Assembly: GCA_025612375.1 (NCBI GenBank)
Contig: JAAXKN010000021.1
Location: 1-64,000, forward strand
DNA length: 64,000 nt
Direction of reading: 5' to 3'
Origin: Ignavibacteria bacterium
GTDB lineage: Bacteria; Bacteroidota; Ignavibacteria; Ignavibacteriales; SURF-24
Below, piece after piece: positions 44,138-51,995 of this stretch. Positions within the stretch are counted from its first letter, which is position 1. Every line of letters begins with the position of its first letter. The position numbers were made by a program, and so were the translations under genes. The notes beneath the pieces are model-generated. The model searched no databases. It was given only the letters and a program-made list of their open reading frames with translations, and was not told the DNA's origin.

Positions 44138-44656
44138 ATGGCCCAAATTGATATTGATATAGAAATCACTGATTGTATTATTAAGATAGCTACTAACGAA
44201 AAGTTTGATACTGTTATTGAAAGAGCTGCCCGAAACGATATCGAAAAATTGAAAGGCTTCGATTTTGACTGGAAAGTAGAATATAATGATAGCGAAAAGG
44301 AAGTTTATAAACTTAGAATTCAGGGACAAAGCGAGATACTTGGCCTAATCAGCCTTTCACCTATGCACGAGGAACGGGTTGTATTTGTTCACCTCATCGA
44401 ACGTAAGGACTATAAAGGCGAGAAACTCTATGCTGGTATAGGTGGAAATCTGTTCGCATTTGCCTGCAAACTCTCAATGGAACTTGATTTTGATGGCTAT
44501 GTTAGCTTCGAGGCAAAAAGTAATCTTATATCCCATTATGAAAAGGAACTGGGCGCTGAACTATATGGTTCTAATCTTATGGGGATAAATGATGAAAATG
44601 CTCTCAAACTGGTTATGAGATATTATAAGGAGTATGGAAATGACGATGTTGGTTAA
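44138..44656 (+). CDS. GNAT-like acetyltransferase-fold protein
   Basis: A 172-residue protein with a GNAT-type layout in its C-terminal two thirds: VYKLRIQGQSEILGLISLS and ERVVFVHLIERKDYKGEKLY lead into a motif-A-like GIGGNLFAFACKLSMELDFDGYVSFEAK, then NLISHYEKELGAELYG. The usual Q/RxxGxG/A acetyl-CoA loop is only approximated by YAGIGGNLF, so catalysis is probable but unconfirmed. Its final codons overlap a small basic gene. It lies in an AT-rich accessory region between MarR and uvrB. Confidence 0.6.
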   Translation: MAQIDIDIEITDCIIKIATNEKFDTVIERAARNDIEKLKGFDFDWKVEYNDSEKEVYKLRIQGQSEILGLISLSPMHEERVVFVHLIERKDYKGEKLYAGIGGNLFAFACKLSMELDFDGYVSFEAKSNLISHYEKELGAELYGSNLMGINDENALKLVMRYYKEYGNDDVG

Positions 44657-44798
44657 TTATGTAAGCAAGCTTTCGGCCGAAGATAAAAAGAAAATCGGCC
44701 AATGGGCATCTGAGAAAAGAACTGAGTCCAGGAAAAGAAAAAATCATAAAAATGTGGTTGCTAAAATAGAAGTTATTAAAAGACGTAAGGCCATATAA
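44640..44798 (+). CDS. Small basic protein overlapping the GNAT-like gene
   Basis: A 52-residue frame from ATG 44640 to TAA 44796-44798, overlapping the preceding gene by 17 bases in another frame. It is strongly basic (SEKRTESRKRKNHKN, VIKRRKAI) with one amphipathic N-terminal helix (VSKLSAEDKKKIGQWAS). The overlap suggests coupled translation. A toxin-antitoxin or regulator/partner pair is possible; antitoxins of GNAT toxins normally lie upstream and are of the ribbon-helix-helix type, which this is not clearly. Confidence 0.5.
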   Translation: MTMLVNYVSKLSAEDKKKIGQWASEKRTESRKRKNHKNVVAKIEVIKRRKAI

Positions 44799-44840
44799 CT
44801 TCACCCCCGTATTAACGCTAAATCCTTACCTGGATAATCG

Positions 44841-44967
44841 GGGGCTGAAGCCCCAGTAGAGAGAGAGAATTTCCCTTTCCACGGCCTAAAAGGCCATGGC
44901 TATTCATCCCTCCTCCCCGTAGAACGTCGAACCTGCTCTTTCCGTCGAACGTCGAACGTCGAACCTC
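44841..44967. repeat. Family B hairpins plus heptamer array before uvrB
   Basis: GGGGCT-GA-AGCCCC (44841-44854), CCACGGCCT-AAA-AGGCCATGG with one mismatch (44879-44899), then GTCGAAC-type heptamers (about 44919-44967). The order and spacing mirror the composite element seen at 31.3 and 47.1 kb, in reverse orientation. Confidence 0.7.
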
Positions 44968-45043
44968 CTTCCTGCCTTTCTATTCTCCCCTCACTTTCAT
45001 ATCTTAACTTTCTATATTATTTAACATAGACCTTAAGAAAAGC

Positions 45044-47059
45044 ATGAAAAAATTCGAACTAGTCTCAAGCTATAAACCCTCCGGCGACCAGCCCGAGGCT
45101 ATCCGCCAGCTCACTGAAGGCATCCGCCGCGGCGAAAAGGACCAGATCCTCCTCGGCGTTACCGGAAGCGGCAAAACATATACTATATCTAACGTTATTA
45201 AGGAGATCAATAAACCAACCCTTATTATCTCCCATAACAAAACCCTTGCCGCTCAGCTCTACTCCGAATTCAAATCCTTCTTCCCCAATAACGCCGTCGA
45301 ATTCTTTATCAGCTACTACGACTACTACCAGCCCGAGGCTTACGTCGTTAAAAGCGACTTATATATAGAAAAGGACTTCTCCATCAACGAGGAAATCGAC
45401 CGCCTGCGCCTTAAGGCCACTACAGCTCTCATCGAAGGCCGCCAGGACGTCATTATCGTCGCCAGCGTCAGCTGCATCTACGGCATCGGCGCCCCGCAGG
45501 AATACGCTAACCAGATGATCTTTATTGATAAAACCAAGGAACTCCCGCGCAAACGCCTCATGCGCCGGCTCATTGATATCTATTATGAACGCAACGATGC
45601 CGACTTCACACGCGGTACCTTCCGCGCCCGCGGCGACGTCGTCGAAATTATCCCCGCTTACGAGACCGAGGAGGCTATACGCGTCGAATACTGGGGCGAC
45701 GATATAGAAAAAATATCCATTATCGACCCCCTTACAGGCGACATTAAACGCGAGATCGAATCAATTGCGGTCTACCCCGCAAAACACTTCGTCTCCACTA
45801 AGGAACAGGTCACCCGCGCCATCGTAACTATTGAAGATGAGCTCCGCGAACGCTTAAAATACTTCAACTCGCAGGAAAAATACCTCGAAGCCCAGCGCCT
45901 CGAACAGCGCACCCGCTTCGATATAGAAATGATCAAGGAAATTGGCTACTGCTCCGGCATAGAAAACTATTCGCGCCATATGGACGGACGCCCCGAAGGC
46001 TCCCGCCCTTACTGCCTTTTCGACTATTTCCCCAAGGATTTCCTCCTCGTAATCGACGAGTCGCACGTTACCATACCCCAGGTCCGCGGCATGTATAACG
46101 GCGACCGCGCCCGCAAGGAGGTCCTCGTCGAATACGGCTTCCGCCTCCCCTCGGCGCTCGATAACCGCCCGCTCAAATTTGACGAATTCCTCCAGCTCAC
46201 TAACCAGGTCATCTACGTCAGCGCTACCCCCGCCGATTACGAACTCGAACGCACCGGCGGCGCTTTCGTCGAACAGATCATACGCCCTACGGGACTCCTG
46301 GACCCTGAAATCGAAGTCCGCCCGGTTAAAAACCAGATCGACGACCTCATAGGCGAGATCCGCATCCGCGTGGAAAAAAAGGAAAGAGTCCTCGTTACCA
46401 CTCTTACAAAAAAGATGGCTGAGGACCTGACAGATTACCTCGACCGCATCGGCATCCAGGTGCGCTATATCCATAGCGATATAGATGCATTGGAAAGGGT
46501 GGAAATTGTGCGCGACCTGCGCCTGGGCGATTTCGACGTCCTCGTGGGTGTAAACCTCCTCCGTGAAGGACTCGATCTTCCCGAAGTCTCCCTAGTTGCA
46601 ATAATCGACGCCGACAAAGAAGGCTTCTTAAGAAGCGAACGCTCCTTGATGCAGACTGCCGGCCGTACCGCGCGTAACGCGAACGGAAAAGTTATAATGT
46701 ATGCCGACGTAATAACCGCCTCAATGCGCAAAACGATAAATGAGACGAACCGCCGCCGCAAGATCCAGATGGCATATAATAAAGAGCATGGAATAACGCC
46801 CAAAACCATATTCAAGAGCGTCGAAGAGATCATGAATTCAACATCAATTGCCGATGTAAGAAAGAAAGAAGAAGAAAAATCCGATTTCTCATTCAGCAAA
46901 GTAGCCGAACCGGTAATAAAATACATGACACCCGATCAGAAGCAGGACCTGGTAGAACAGTTAACCACGCAGATGATAGAAGCCGCCAAAGATTTAGAAT
47001 TCGAGCGTGCCGCCGCCATCCGCGACGAAATCGACCGCCTGAAAAAAATGATAAAATAA
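45044..47059 (+). CDS. uvrB: Excinuclease ABC subunit B
   Basis: A 671-residue DNA-repair helicase-like protein of nucleotide excision repair. Walker A is [10 protein letters not shown] (residues about 39-48), the strand-insertion beta-hairpin is [12 protein letters not shown], helicase motifs follow ([15 protein letters not shown]), and the C-terminal UVR domain is [19 protein letters not shown], the UvrC-binding part. The length is normal. Base use is extreme for the window: in a single line count at 46081-46140 I find 39 of 60 G+C, against 18 of 60 in a line of the Wzx gene. It stands alone. Confidence 0.98.
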   Translation: MKKFELVSSYKPSGDQPEAIRQLTEGIRRGEKDQILLGVTGSGKTYTISNVIKEINKPTLIISHNKTLAAQLYSEFKSFFPNNAVEFFISYYDYYQPEAYVVKSDLYIEKDFSINEEIDRLRLKATTALIEGRQDVIIVASVSCIYGIGAPQEYANQMIFIDKTKELPRKRLMRRLIDIYYERNDADFTRGTFRARGDVVEIIPAYETEEAIRVEYWGDDIEKISIIDPLTGDIKREIESIAVYPAKHFVSTKEQVTRAIVTIEDELRERLKYFNSQEKYLEAQRLEQRTRFDIEMIKEIGYCSGIENYSRHMDGRPEGSRPYCLFDYFPKDFLLVIDESHVTIPQVRGMYNGDRARKEVLVEYGFRLPSALDNRPLKFDEFLQLTNQVIYVSATPADYELERTGGAFVEQIIRPTGLLDPEIEVRPVKNQIDDLIGEIRIRVEKKERVLVTTLTKKMAEDLTDYLDRIGIQVRYIHSDIDALERVEIVRDLRLGDFDVLVGVNLLREGLDLPEVSLVAIIDADKEGFLRSERSLMQTAGRTARNANGKVIMYADVITASMRKTINETNRRRKIQMAYNKEHGITPKTIFKSVEEIMNSTSIADVRKKEEEKSDFSFSKVAEPVIKYMTPDQKQDLVEQLTTQMIEAAKDLEFERAAAIRDEIDRLKKMIK

Positions 47060-47075
47060 GTTCAAAGTTGAATAG

Positions 47076-47132
47076 CCGCGGCCTTTTAGGCCGTGGTTCA
47101 ATGGTCCCCAAAAATATTGGGGCTTCAGCCCC
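47076..47132. repeat. Composite family B element after uvrB
   Basis: TGAATAG lead, CCGCGGCCT-TTT-AGGCCGTGG (47076-47096, one G-U), then a 22-base spacer and GGGGCT-TC-AGCCCC (47119-47132). It lies 17 bases after the uvrB stop and could end that transcript. The 38.5 kb copy is the closest relative. Confidence 0.75.
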
Positions 47133-47208
47133 CGGTTATTCGTGGAAAATCCTATAAGCCATTTTACGAAAGGGAAGAATGAGAAATTAAACAATACCCG
47201 TCTTAAAC

Positions 47209-48264
47209 TTAAATCAGATGGAATTTATTAGCATAATTATGTAAATGATTGAAAGCAATATAAACATACCTTTCCTGGAAGAGTTTCTGCTTTCTCACCG
47301 ACCAATCATTAATTACCTTTATAATATCATCTGGCTGAAGATCGGGCTTATCTTTCCGGACAAAATCAACGGTCGCAAGTACTTCAAGAGATAAAGCCGA
47401 TTGAAACCCCTCAATTAAAGCTATAAGATTCTTTAACCTCGTTTTTTGTTCCTGAGAAAGCTCTCTCCTTATGTAGTCGCTTACTTCCTTTGTCCTATCA
47501 TATTGTAATTCAAGTGTTTCAAAAGGCTTAACATTCATCTGTTCCAAACCTTTAATATACTTTCCATTAAGATTATGAAGCATATGTTCAACCTGTACAC
47601 TATAAGGCCCATAATGGCTGGCTTGAAACTTAAGTTTGCTGAAGTTTTTATCTCCCAGCCTTTGCAGAAAATATGCAAGCTTATTAGCTACAAATAAACT
47701 GCTGTTCTCACCCAATGTCTCATAATAGAACATTGAATATAAAAGCATTGCCCGTGCCGGTGTTAAACTAACTTCTCTGGTTTGCGCATGCGACTTCAAA
47801 AGTGCTTTAATCTCCTGGCTGGGCTCATATATTTGTATATCTACATCTTGTAAATGTCCAAGATATTTTTCTATCAAAGGCTTTACTTTACTCCATTGCA
47901 GCCCTCCATTGCCGCAGCCTAAAGGAGGAATGGAAATACTATAAATTTTATAATCTTCAATTACTTTAACAAGCGCTTTTAGGCCCTCTTCAACGTATTC
48001 ATACTTCGATTTCAGAAACCATTCTGTCTTGGTCGGAAAATTAATGATTATTTTTTCACCATCCAGTTTTGTTTCCTTAACTACTAGTAATTTGCCGGGA
48101 ACTAACTCTTTTTTCTTGCATGCCTCGGCATAAATCCTGAAGTTCTCAGGAAATGCCTCCTTAAATTGAAGAGCTATTCCCTTGCCCATTACGCCCACAG
48201 TATTTACTGTATTGACAAGGGCCTGTGTTTTAGCTTCTAAAAGGTTTCCTGTTACAAATTTCAT
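47209..48264 (-). CDS. darG: DarG-type macrodomain antitoxin
   Basis: A 351-residue protein. The N-terminal macrodomain (about 1-155) has TGNLLEAKTQALVNTVNTVG, MGKGIALQFKEAFPENF and ISIPPLGCGNGGLQWSKV, the ADP-ribose pocket of DNA ADP-ribosyl glycohydrolase DarG, which removes the adduct placed by DarT. The C-terminal part (about 165-351, ARAMLLYSMFYYETLGENS, KFQASHYGPYSVQVEHMLHNL) is helical and resembles the neutralising domain seen in some DarG proteins, which binds DarT directly. It follows darT by 13 bases on the same strand. Confidence 0.9.
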   Translation of the reverse strand: MKFVTGNLLEAKTQALVNTVNTVGVMGKGIALQFKEAFPENFRIYAEACKKKELVPGKLLVVKETKLDGEKIIINFPTKTEWFLKSKYEYVEEGLKALVKVIEDYKIYSISIPPLGCGNGGLQWSKVKPLIEKYLGHLQDVDIQIYEPSQEIKALLKSHAQTREVSLTPARAMLLYSMFYYETLGENSSLFVANKLAYFLQRLGDKNFSKLKFQASHYGPYSVQVEHMLHNLNGKYIKGLEQMNVKPFETLELQYDRTKEVSDYIRRELSQEQKTRLKNLIALIEGFQSALSLEVLATVDFVRKDKPDLQPDDIIKVINDWSVRKQKLFQERYVYIAFNHLHNYANKFHLI

Positions 48265-48277
48265 ACTTTATCTTTCA

Positions 48278-48925
48278 TTAATAATAAAACTGATTATTAG
48301 GATTTATAACAACGGTAATATTTAGTCCAAGACGGTTAATAATTTCCTCAAGTACTTTAGATTTTTCACTATTAAAAACTACAATTGCCCTGATACAGGA
48401 TACAGGGACATAATCTTTGACTAAAAATTCCGCCTGTTTTCTTCGCATCCTGTCATAATCTGATTGTTGCGGCTGCCAATAACGGGCAGAAACCATATCC
48501 CAGTCTACCTCATCAATATTGGAGAGATCGTTATAAAACTTAGTAATTAAATTCTTGGCATGTCCATCTGTAAAGCACCATTCCCCGCATTGCTGCACTA
48601 CATCATCAAGTTTGCAGCAAACATATACAATCTCACTTTGCGGGCGCATTGTAATCCCTCTGTATCCCGTCTTTATATTTAATAACATAGGAGATAACGG
48701 CCCGAAATAGAAAGGGATGTAATCTCCCAAATATCCCCCGGGAGGGTTAATTCCTACAGGATAGTTGTTCCGCTGTTGAATAAGATTACTGTCTCCAATA
48801 TTTATATAGCCTGGTTCTGCTTTTTGATGTGTACGGGTAAACATTCCATGGCTAAGTAAATACTCCATATTATCTATATGGACTATTCTGTATAATTTAA
48901 CAATTTTGGGCCTTTGTCCGGGCAT
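48278..48925 (-). CDS. darT: DarT-type DNA ADP-ribosyltransferase toxin
   Basis: A 215-residue protein of the DUF4433/DarT family. Key features: LYRIVHIDNMEYLLSHG with His16, DYIPFYFGPLSPMLLNI (residues about 68-84) and the ARTT-like RRKQAEFLV with the catalytic Glu166. DarT transfers ADP-ribose from NAD+ to a base in single-stranded DNA in a short motif, stopping replication; known roles include anti-phage defence and growth control. It is the upstream gene of the pair, with its antitoxin 13 bases on. Base specificity (thymine or guanine) cannot be read off with confidence. It sits in an AT-rich patch flanked by repeats. Confidence 0.9.
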   Translation of the reverse strand: MPGQRPKIVKLYRIVHIDNMEYLLSHGMFTRTHQKAEPGYINIGDSNLIQQRNNYPVGINPPGGYLGDYIPFYFGPLSPMLLNIKTGYRGITMRPQSEIVYVCCKLDDVVQQCGEWCFTDGHAKNLITKFYNDLSNIDEVDWDMVSARYWQPQQSDYDRMRRKQAEFLVKDYVPVSCIRAIVVFNSEKSKVLEEIINRLGLNITVVINPNNQFYY

Positions 48926-49316
48926 TTACTTTTTATTATTGTAAAAAATCCTGTTATTTCAATAGACTGTATTGCATGATAAAGACACTAAAACAGACGG
49001 ATAAAAGTTAATTACTAAATTAAGTAAAGAAATAACAAATATAAATAGTACCCTTTCACCGTCGTACCTGCTATACATTTCTTCCTCCCCGTTCTTTTCA
49101 TTCAAAATTCAACATTCAGCATTCAACATTTAAAATAATTTGCACTTATTAAAAAATATTATAAATTGAACTCGGTTTTTTAATCCTCCGAACAAATGTT
49201 TACATTGACATCAGCTCCCGGGATTCAGAAAATCCTCATCATCTCATGCCGGAGGTGACATAATTAATTATTTATTTGTGCTCAATTTAATCCGGATCAT
49301 TAAACTGAGGGGTATA
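48926..49316. other. AT-rich gap with a tandem ATTCAAC-like microsatellite
   Basis: No gene is seen. Positions about 49100-49132 contain tandem 7-mer-like units (ATTCAAA, ATTCAAC, ATTCAGC, ATTCAAC). A related A/T-rich array occurs at about 49620-49650. A lone GTCGTACCTGC near 49062 resembles a decayed heptamer unit. The darT promoter probably lies here. Confidence 0.5.
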
Positions 49317-49556
49317 ATGACAGAGGTTGAAAACAGAGTGGAAATGAATGGACCTGAAATCCTGCAATATTATCACTTCAGGAACACTTCAGTTAAACTC
49401 GTCAAACACGACGGCAGGTACGTAGTCACCGCAAAAAAGTATATTCTCTATTTCTTTAAAAGAAAAATGAGATTTGAATTTACAAATTATAACGCAGCTG
49501 AGGATAAATATCTGGAAATCAAATCAGACCTCCAGTACCGCGGCCGGTCCTACTGA
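49317..49556 (+). CDS. Small hypothetical protein
   Basis: A 79-residue protein. The start is the ATG at 49317 with GAGGGG four bases upstream; a longer frame from 49278 begins with MLNLIRIIKLRGI and lacks a ribosome site. The sequence is basic and strand-rich (VKLVKHDGRYVVTAKKYILYFFKRKMRFEFTNY) and may be a small one-domain beta protein. Its family is unknown. It is isolated between the DarTG pair and the polysaccharide cluster. Confidence 0.55.
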   Translation: MTEVENRVEMNGPEILQYYHFRNTSVKLVKHDGRYVVTAKKYILYFFKRKMRFEFTNYNAAEDKYLEIKSDLQYRGRSY

Positions 49557-50324
49557 CATCCGGAAAGGGAAGAAGGCCCTAATTAACCATTAAGTCCCTC
49601 TCCCTTTTCCCATCTAATAATTCACCATTCATAATTCATAATTCAAAATTCCCCATTCCTCTGCCTTAACCTCGAACCTCGAACTTCGAACCTTTCTTCC
49701 CGTCGAACGTCGAACCAAAAAAAATGAAATTTTTTTTGAAAATTTTTCCGAAAACGCTCCTCGTCACCATATATATATATGTAAGTAAAATATTTAATGT
49801 AAGAAAAATTGTGTACGGATTGGGGAAGCGACCGGCCGACGAGTTGAGGGGAACCCGCCAGACGTGTGATCTTTAGGTCACAACCTCATAAAAATCCGCA
49901 AAATGCTTTATTTTGCTAAATTTTTTCATTACGTTTACAAATTAAAATTGGGAGTTGTGAACTATCTTTTCCGGCTCCCTGAAGTCGTCATATTAAAATG
50001 GGATTTCGTGTCCCAAATAGGCCATGTAACTCACGTGGCGGAGCTCCGCCCGGGCCAATTAAAAATTAAAAAGTGAGGGAGGGAAGAGTTTCAGTCTTTC
50101 GAATGGCTGCAAAAGTAAGTGAAATTGTGGTGAATAATAAATTAGAATTTTTATATTTATAAGTGGATACATAAAAACCGCATCGCGGTTTCATATTTGT
50201 AGCCCGGGGTATCAAATCCCCGAAGGGGATGCAGACACCCCGGGTTAGGGATCCCCCACAATTCAGAGCCCTGTAGGGGCGGCATATTAAGAATGGTTGT
50301 TAATTCATAGAAAGTTGAACAAAT
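49557..50324. repeat. Repeat-rich leader before the polysaccharide cluster
   Basis: No gene is supported. Contents in order: ATTCATA-like units (49620-49650), GTCGAAC-type heptamers (49671-49716), a (AT)n run near 49770, a G+C-rich block at about 49818-49860, TGTGA/TCACA hairpin (about 49874-49891), the 14-bp palindrome GGCGGAGCTCCGCC (50037-50050), an AACCGC/GCGGTT hairpin (about 50176-50190), the nested family C element (50203-50244) and a family A-type hairpin GCCCT-GTA-GGGGC (50268-50280). It probably holds the promoter and 5' leader of the polysaccharide operon. Confidence 0.55.
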
Positions 50325-50900
50325 ATGAATTTTTTCAAACATGAGTCGGCATACATAGATGAACCCTCCGAAATTGGAGAGGGAACAAAGATCTGGCATT
50401 TTTCTCATGTTCAGAAAAACGCTAAAATTGGAAAAAATTGTGTTTTGGGCCAGAATGTGAACGTTGCCAATAATGTTACCATTGGCGACTACTGCAAGAT
50501 ACAGAATAACGTATCTATATACGAAGGTGTAACCCTCGAAGATTACGTCTTCTGCGGACCATCAATGGTCTTCACCAACGTTCTCGACCCGAAATGTAAA
50601 TATCCCCAGGTCGGCGCAGAATTTTACAAACCGACACTGGTAAAAGAAGGCGCCTCCATAGGAGCCAACGCAACCATAGTATGCGGCCACACACTCGGCC
50701 GCCACTGCATGATCGGTGCCGGAGCCGTAGTAACCAAAGACGTCCCCGATTACGCTCTTGTAGTAGGCAACCCGGGAAAGATAATCGGCTGGGTAAGTGA
50801 AGCCGGCAAAAAACTGGAATTTAACAAGGATAACCTCGCCCGCTGCGAAAAATCAGGCAAGACATACAAATTTGAAAAAAATAAAGTTATAGAAATTTAA
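50325..50900 (+). CDS. WbpD/WlbB-like sugar N-acetyltransferase (copy 1)
   Basis: A 191-residue left-handed beta-helix acetyltransferase. Hexapeptide repeats run from about residue 15 to 150 (IGEGTKIWHFSHV, IGKNCVLGQNVNV, IGANATIVCGHT, IGAGAVVTKDV). It matches UDP-2-acetamido-3-amino-2,3-dideoxyglucuronate N-acetyltransferase, the last step to UDP-2,3-diacetamido-glucuronate. The catalytic site is at the trimer interface. A second copy at 53.4 kb has the same length and differs at about 30 of 191 positions in my ungapped alignment. This copy is more G+C-rich than its neighbours. Confidence 0.9.
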   Translation: MNFFKHESAYIDEPSEIGEGTKIWHFSHVQKNAKIGKNCVLGQNVNVANNVTIGDYCKIQNNVSIYEGVTLEDYVFCGPSMVFTNVLDPKCKYPQVGAEFYKPTLVKEGASIGANATIVCGHTLGRHCMIGAGAVVTKDVPDYALVVGNPGKIIGWVSEAGKKLEFNKDNLARCEKSGKTYKFEKNKVIEI

Positions 50901-51090
50901 ACAGTACAGAGTCTACGAGGAGTCCGGGGGGGAATTTTTGTAACCGCACATCCCGCTAAACGCCAATAAATTTTAACTCATTTCCCAGGGGGAAAAACAC
51001 CGGATAAATCATTCACTGAAATCCGGTGCTTGAATATTCCCATCCGGTTTATTTAATACACAAAAAAAATAACAAAAAGAAAGAAAACCT

Positions 51091-51684
51091 ATGTTTTTTT
51101 TAAGATTAATCCGGGAATCATGGGAAAGAGTCGTTAAAAGAATAGAGTATATCCGGACGTATATAGTATTAAAAAGAAACAGGGTGGAAATAGGGAAAGA
51201 AAGCATTAAAAACATAAACGGTGTACCGTTTATTGTAAACTGCGGAACCTGTGTAATTGGCGATAGAGTAACATTAAACAGTAAATATTCAGCAAATGCC
51301 ATAGGCGGCCAGACATTCCTTTCAATTGTTGTTAAAGAAAACGCAAAATTAGTTATAGATGACGATTCAGGTATATCAAATTCAGCAATCTACTGCGCTC
51401 AGGAAATACAGATAGGTAAAAAAGTATCCATCGGAGGGGATTGCAAGATATACGATACCGATTTTCATTCAATTCACCTGAGTGAAAGAAATACAAATGT
51501 TAAAAGCTCCCCGGTTATAATAAAAGATGGTGTATTTATTGGGACGGGAGCTATAATACTGAAAGGAGTAACCATTGGAACCGAAAGTGTAATAGGAGCC
51601 GGTTCCGTAGTTACAAAGAATATTCCTGACTATGAAGTCTGGGCCGGCAATCCGGCTAAATTTATTAAAAAACTAAAAAGCTAG
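51091..51684 (+). CDS. Hexapeptide acyltransferase
   Basis: A 197-residue left-handed beta-helix protein with an N-terminal helical arm (residues 1-30). Repeats include IGDRVTLNSKYS, IGKKVSIGGDCKIYDTDFHSIHL (the HSI region holds the catalytic His of the LacA/NodL-type group), IGTGAIILKGVTIGTESVIGAGSVVTKN and the C-terminal WAGNPAKFIKKL. Family members O- or N-acetylate sugars. It differs from the WbpD copies in having the DTDFHS motif and lacking the IWHF start. It lies between copy 1 of WbpD and the UDP-sugar dehydrogenase. Confidence 0.85.
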   Translation: MFFLRLIRESWERVVKRIEYIRTYIVLKRNRVEIGKESIKNINGVPFIVNCGTCVIGDRVTLNSKYSANAIGGQTFLSIVVKENAKLVIDDDSGISNSAIYCAQEIQIGKKVSIGGDCKIYDTDFHSIHLSERNTNVKSSPVIIKDGVFIGTGAIILKGVTIGTESVIGAGSVVTKNIPDYEVWAGNPAKFIKKLKS

Positions 51685-51795
51685 ATATTTTATCCTTATC
51701 CTTGGATCCAAAACATTTATTAGCTTTTGTCGAACAATTTTAAAAGAAGTTTAGGTCACTTTTCCGTCCCTCCCGTATGAAAAATTTAGTCATTT

Positions 51796-51842
51796 AATTC
51801 AGAAATAAAAATCTTTATTCTTGCCACGGTCATTTCTGAATT
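51796..51842 (+). terminator. Possible terminator after the acyltransferase
   Basis: AATTCAGAAAT (51796-51806) pairs perfectly with ATTTCTGAATT (51832-51842) across a 25-base loop and runs into TTTTTC. The loop is long and the stem AT-rich, so efficiency may be low. If real, the genes from the UDP-sugar dehydrogenase onward start a new transcript within 51843-51995. Otherwise this 310-base gap holds only an AT-rich palindromic patch near 51900. Confidence 0.45.
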
Positions 51843-51995
51843 TTTCATCCTGAATTTTTCCCCCTGTGATTGACGGGGCGGAGCTATGCTAAAATAAGAA
51901 TTAGTAAGTAACTTATTAATTAGTCCAGTTTCATTTGCTGAACTTGTATTTAATATAAAAATTATACTACAAAAATAATTATTTCCGGAGTAACA

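Noticed and set aside
45854-46474. Long minus-strand open frames inside uvrB (206 and 153 residues)
   Set aside because: They are shadows produced by the G+C-rich third positions of uvrB; the plus-strand protein is unambiguous.
25305-49716. GTCGAAC arrays as CRISPR repeats
   Set aside because: The 7-mers are directly adjacent with no unique 25-40 base spacers, the copies are degenerate, and no cas gene is present.
49801-49900. Structural RNA (SRP, 6S or RNase P) in the G+C-rich block
   Set aside because: The block has G-rich runs and one TGTGA/TCACA hairpin, but none of the conserved motifs of these RNAs could be matched by eye.
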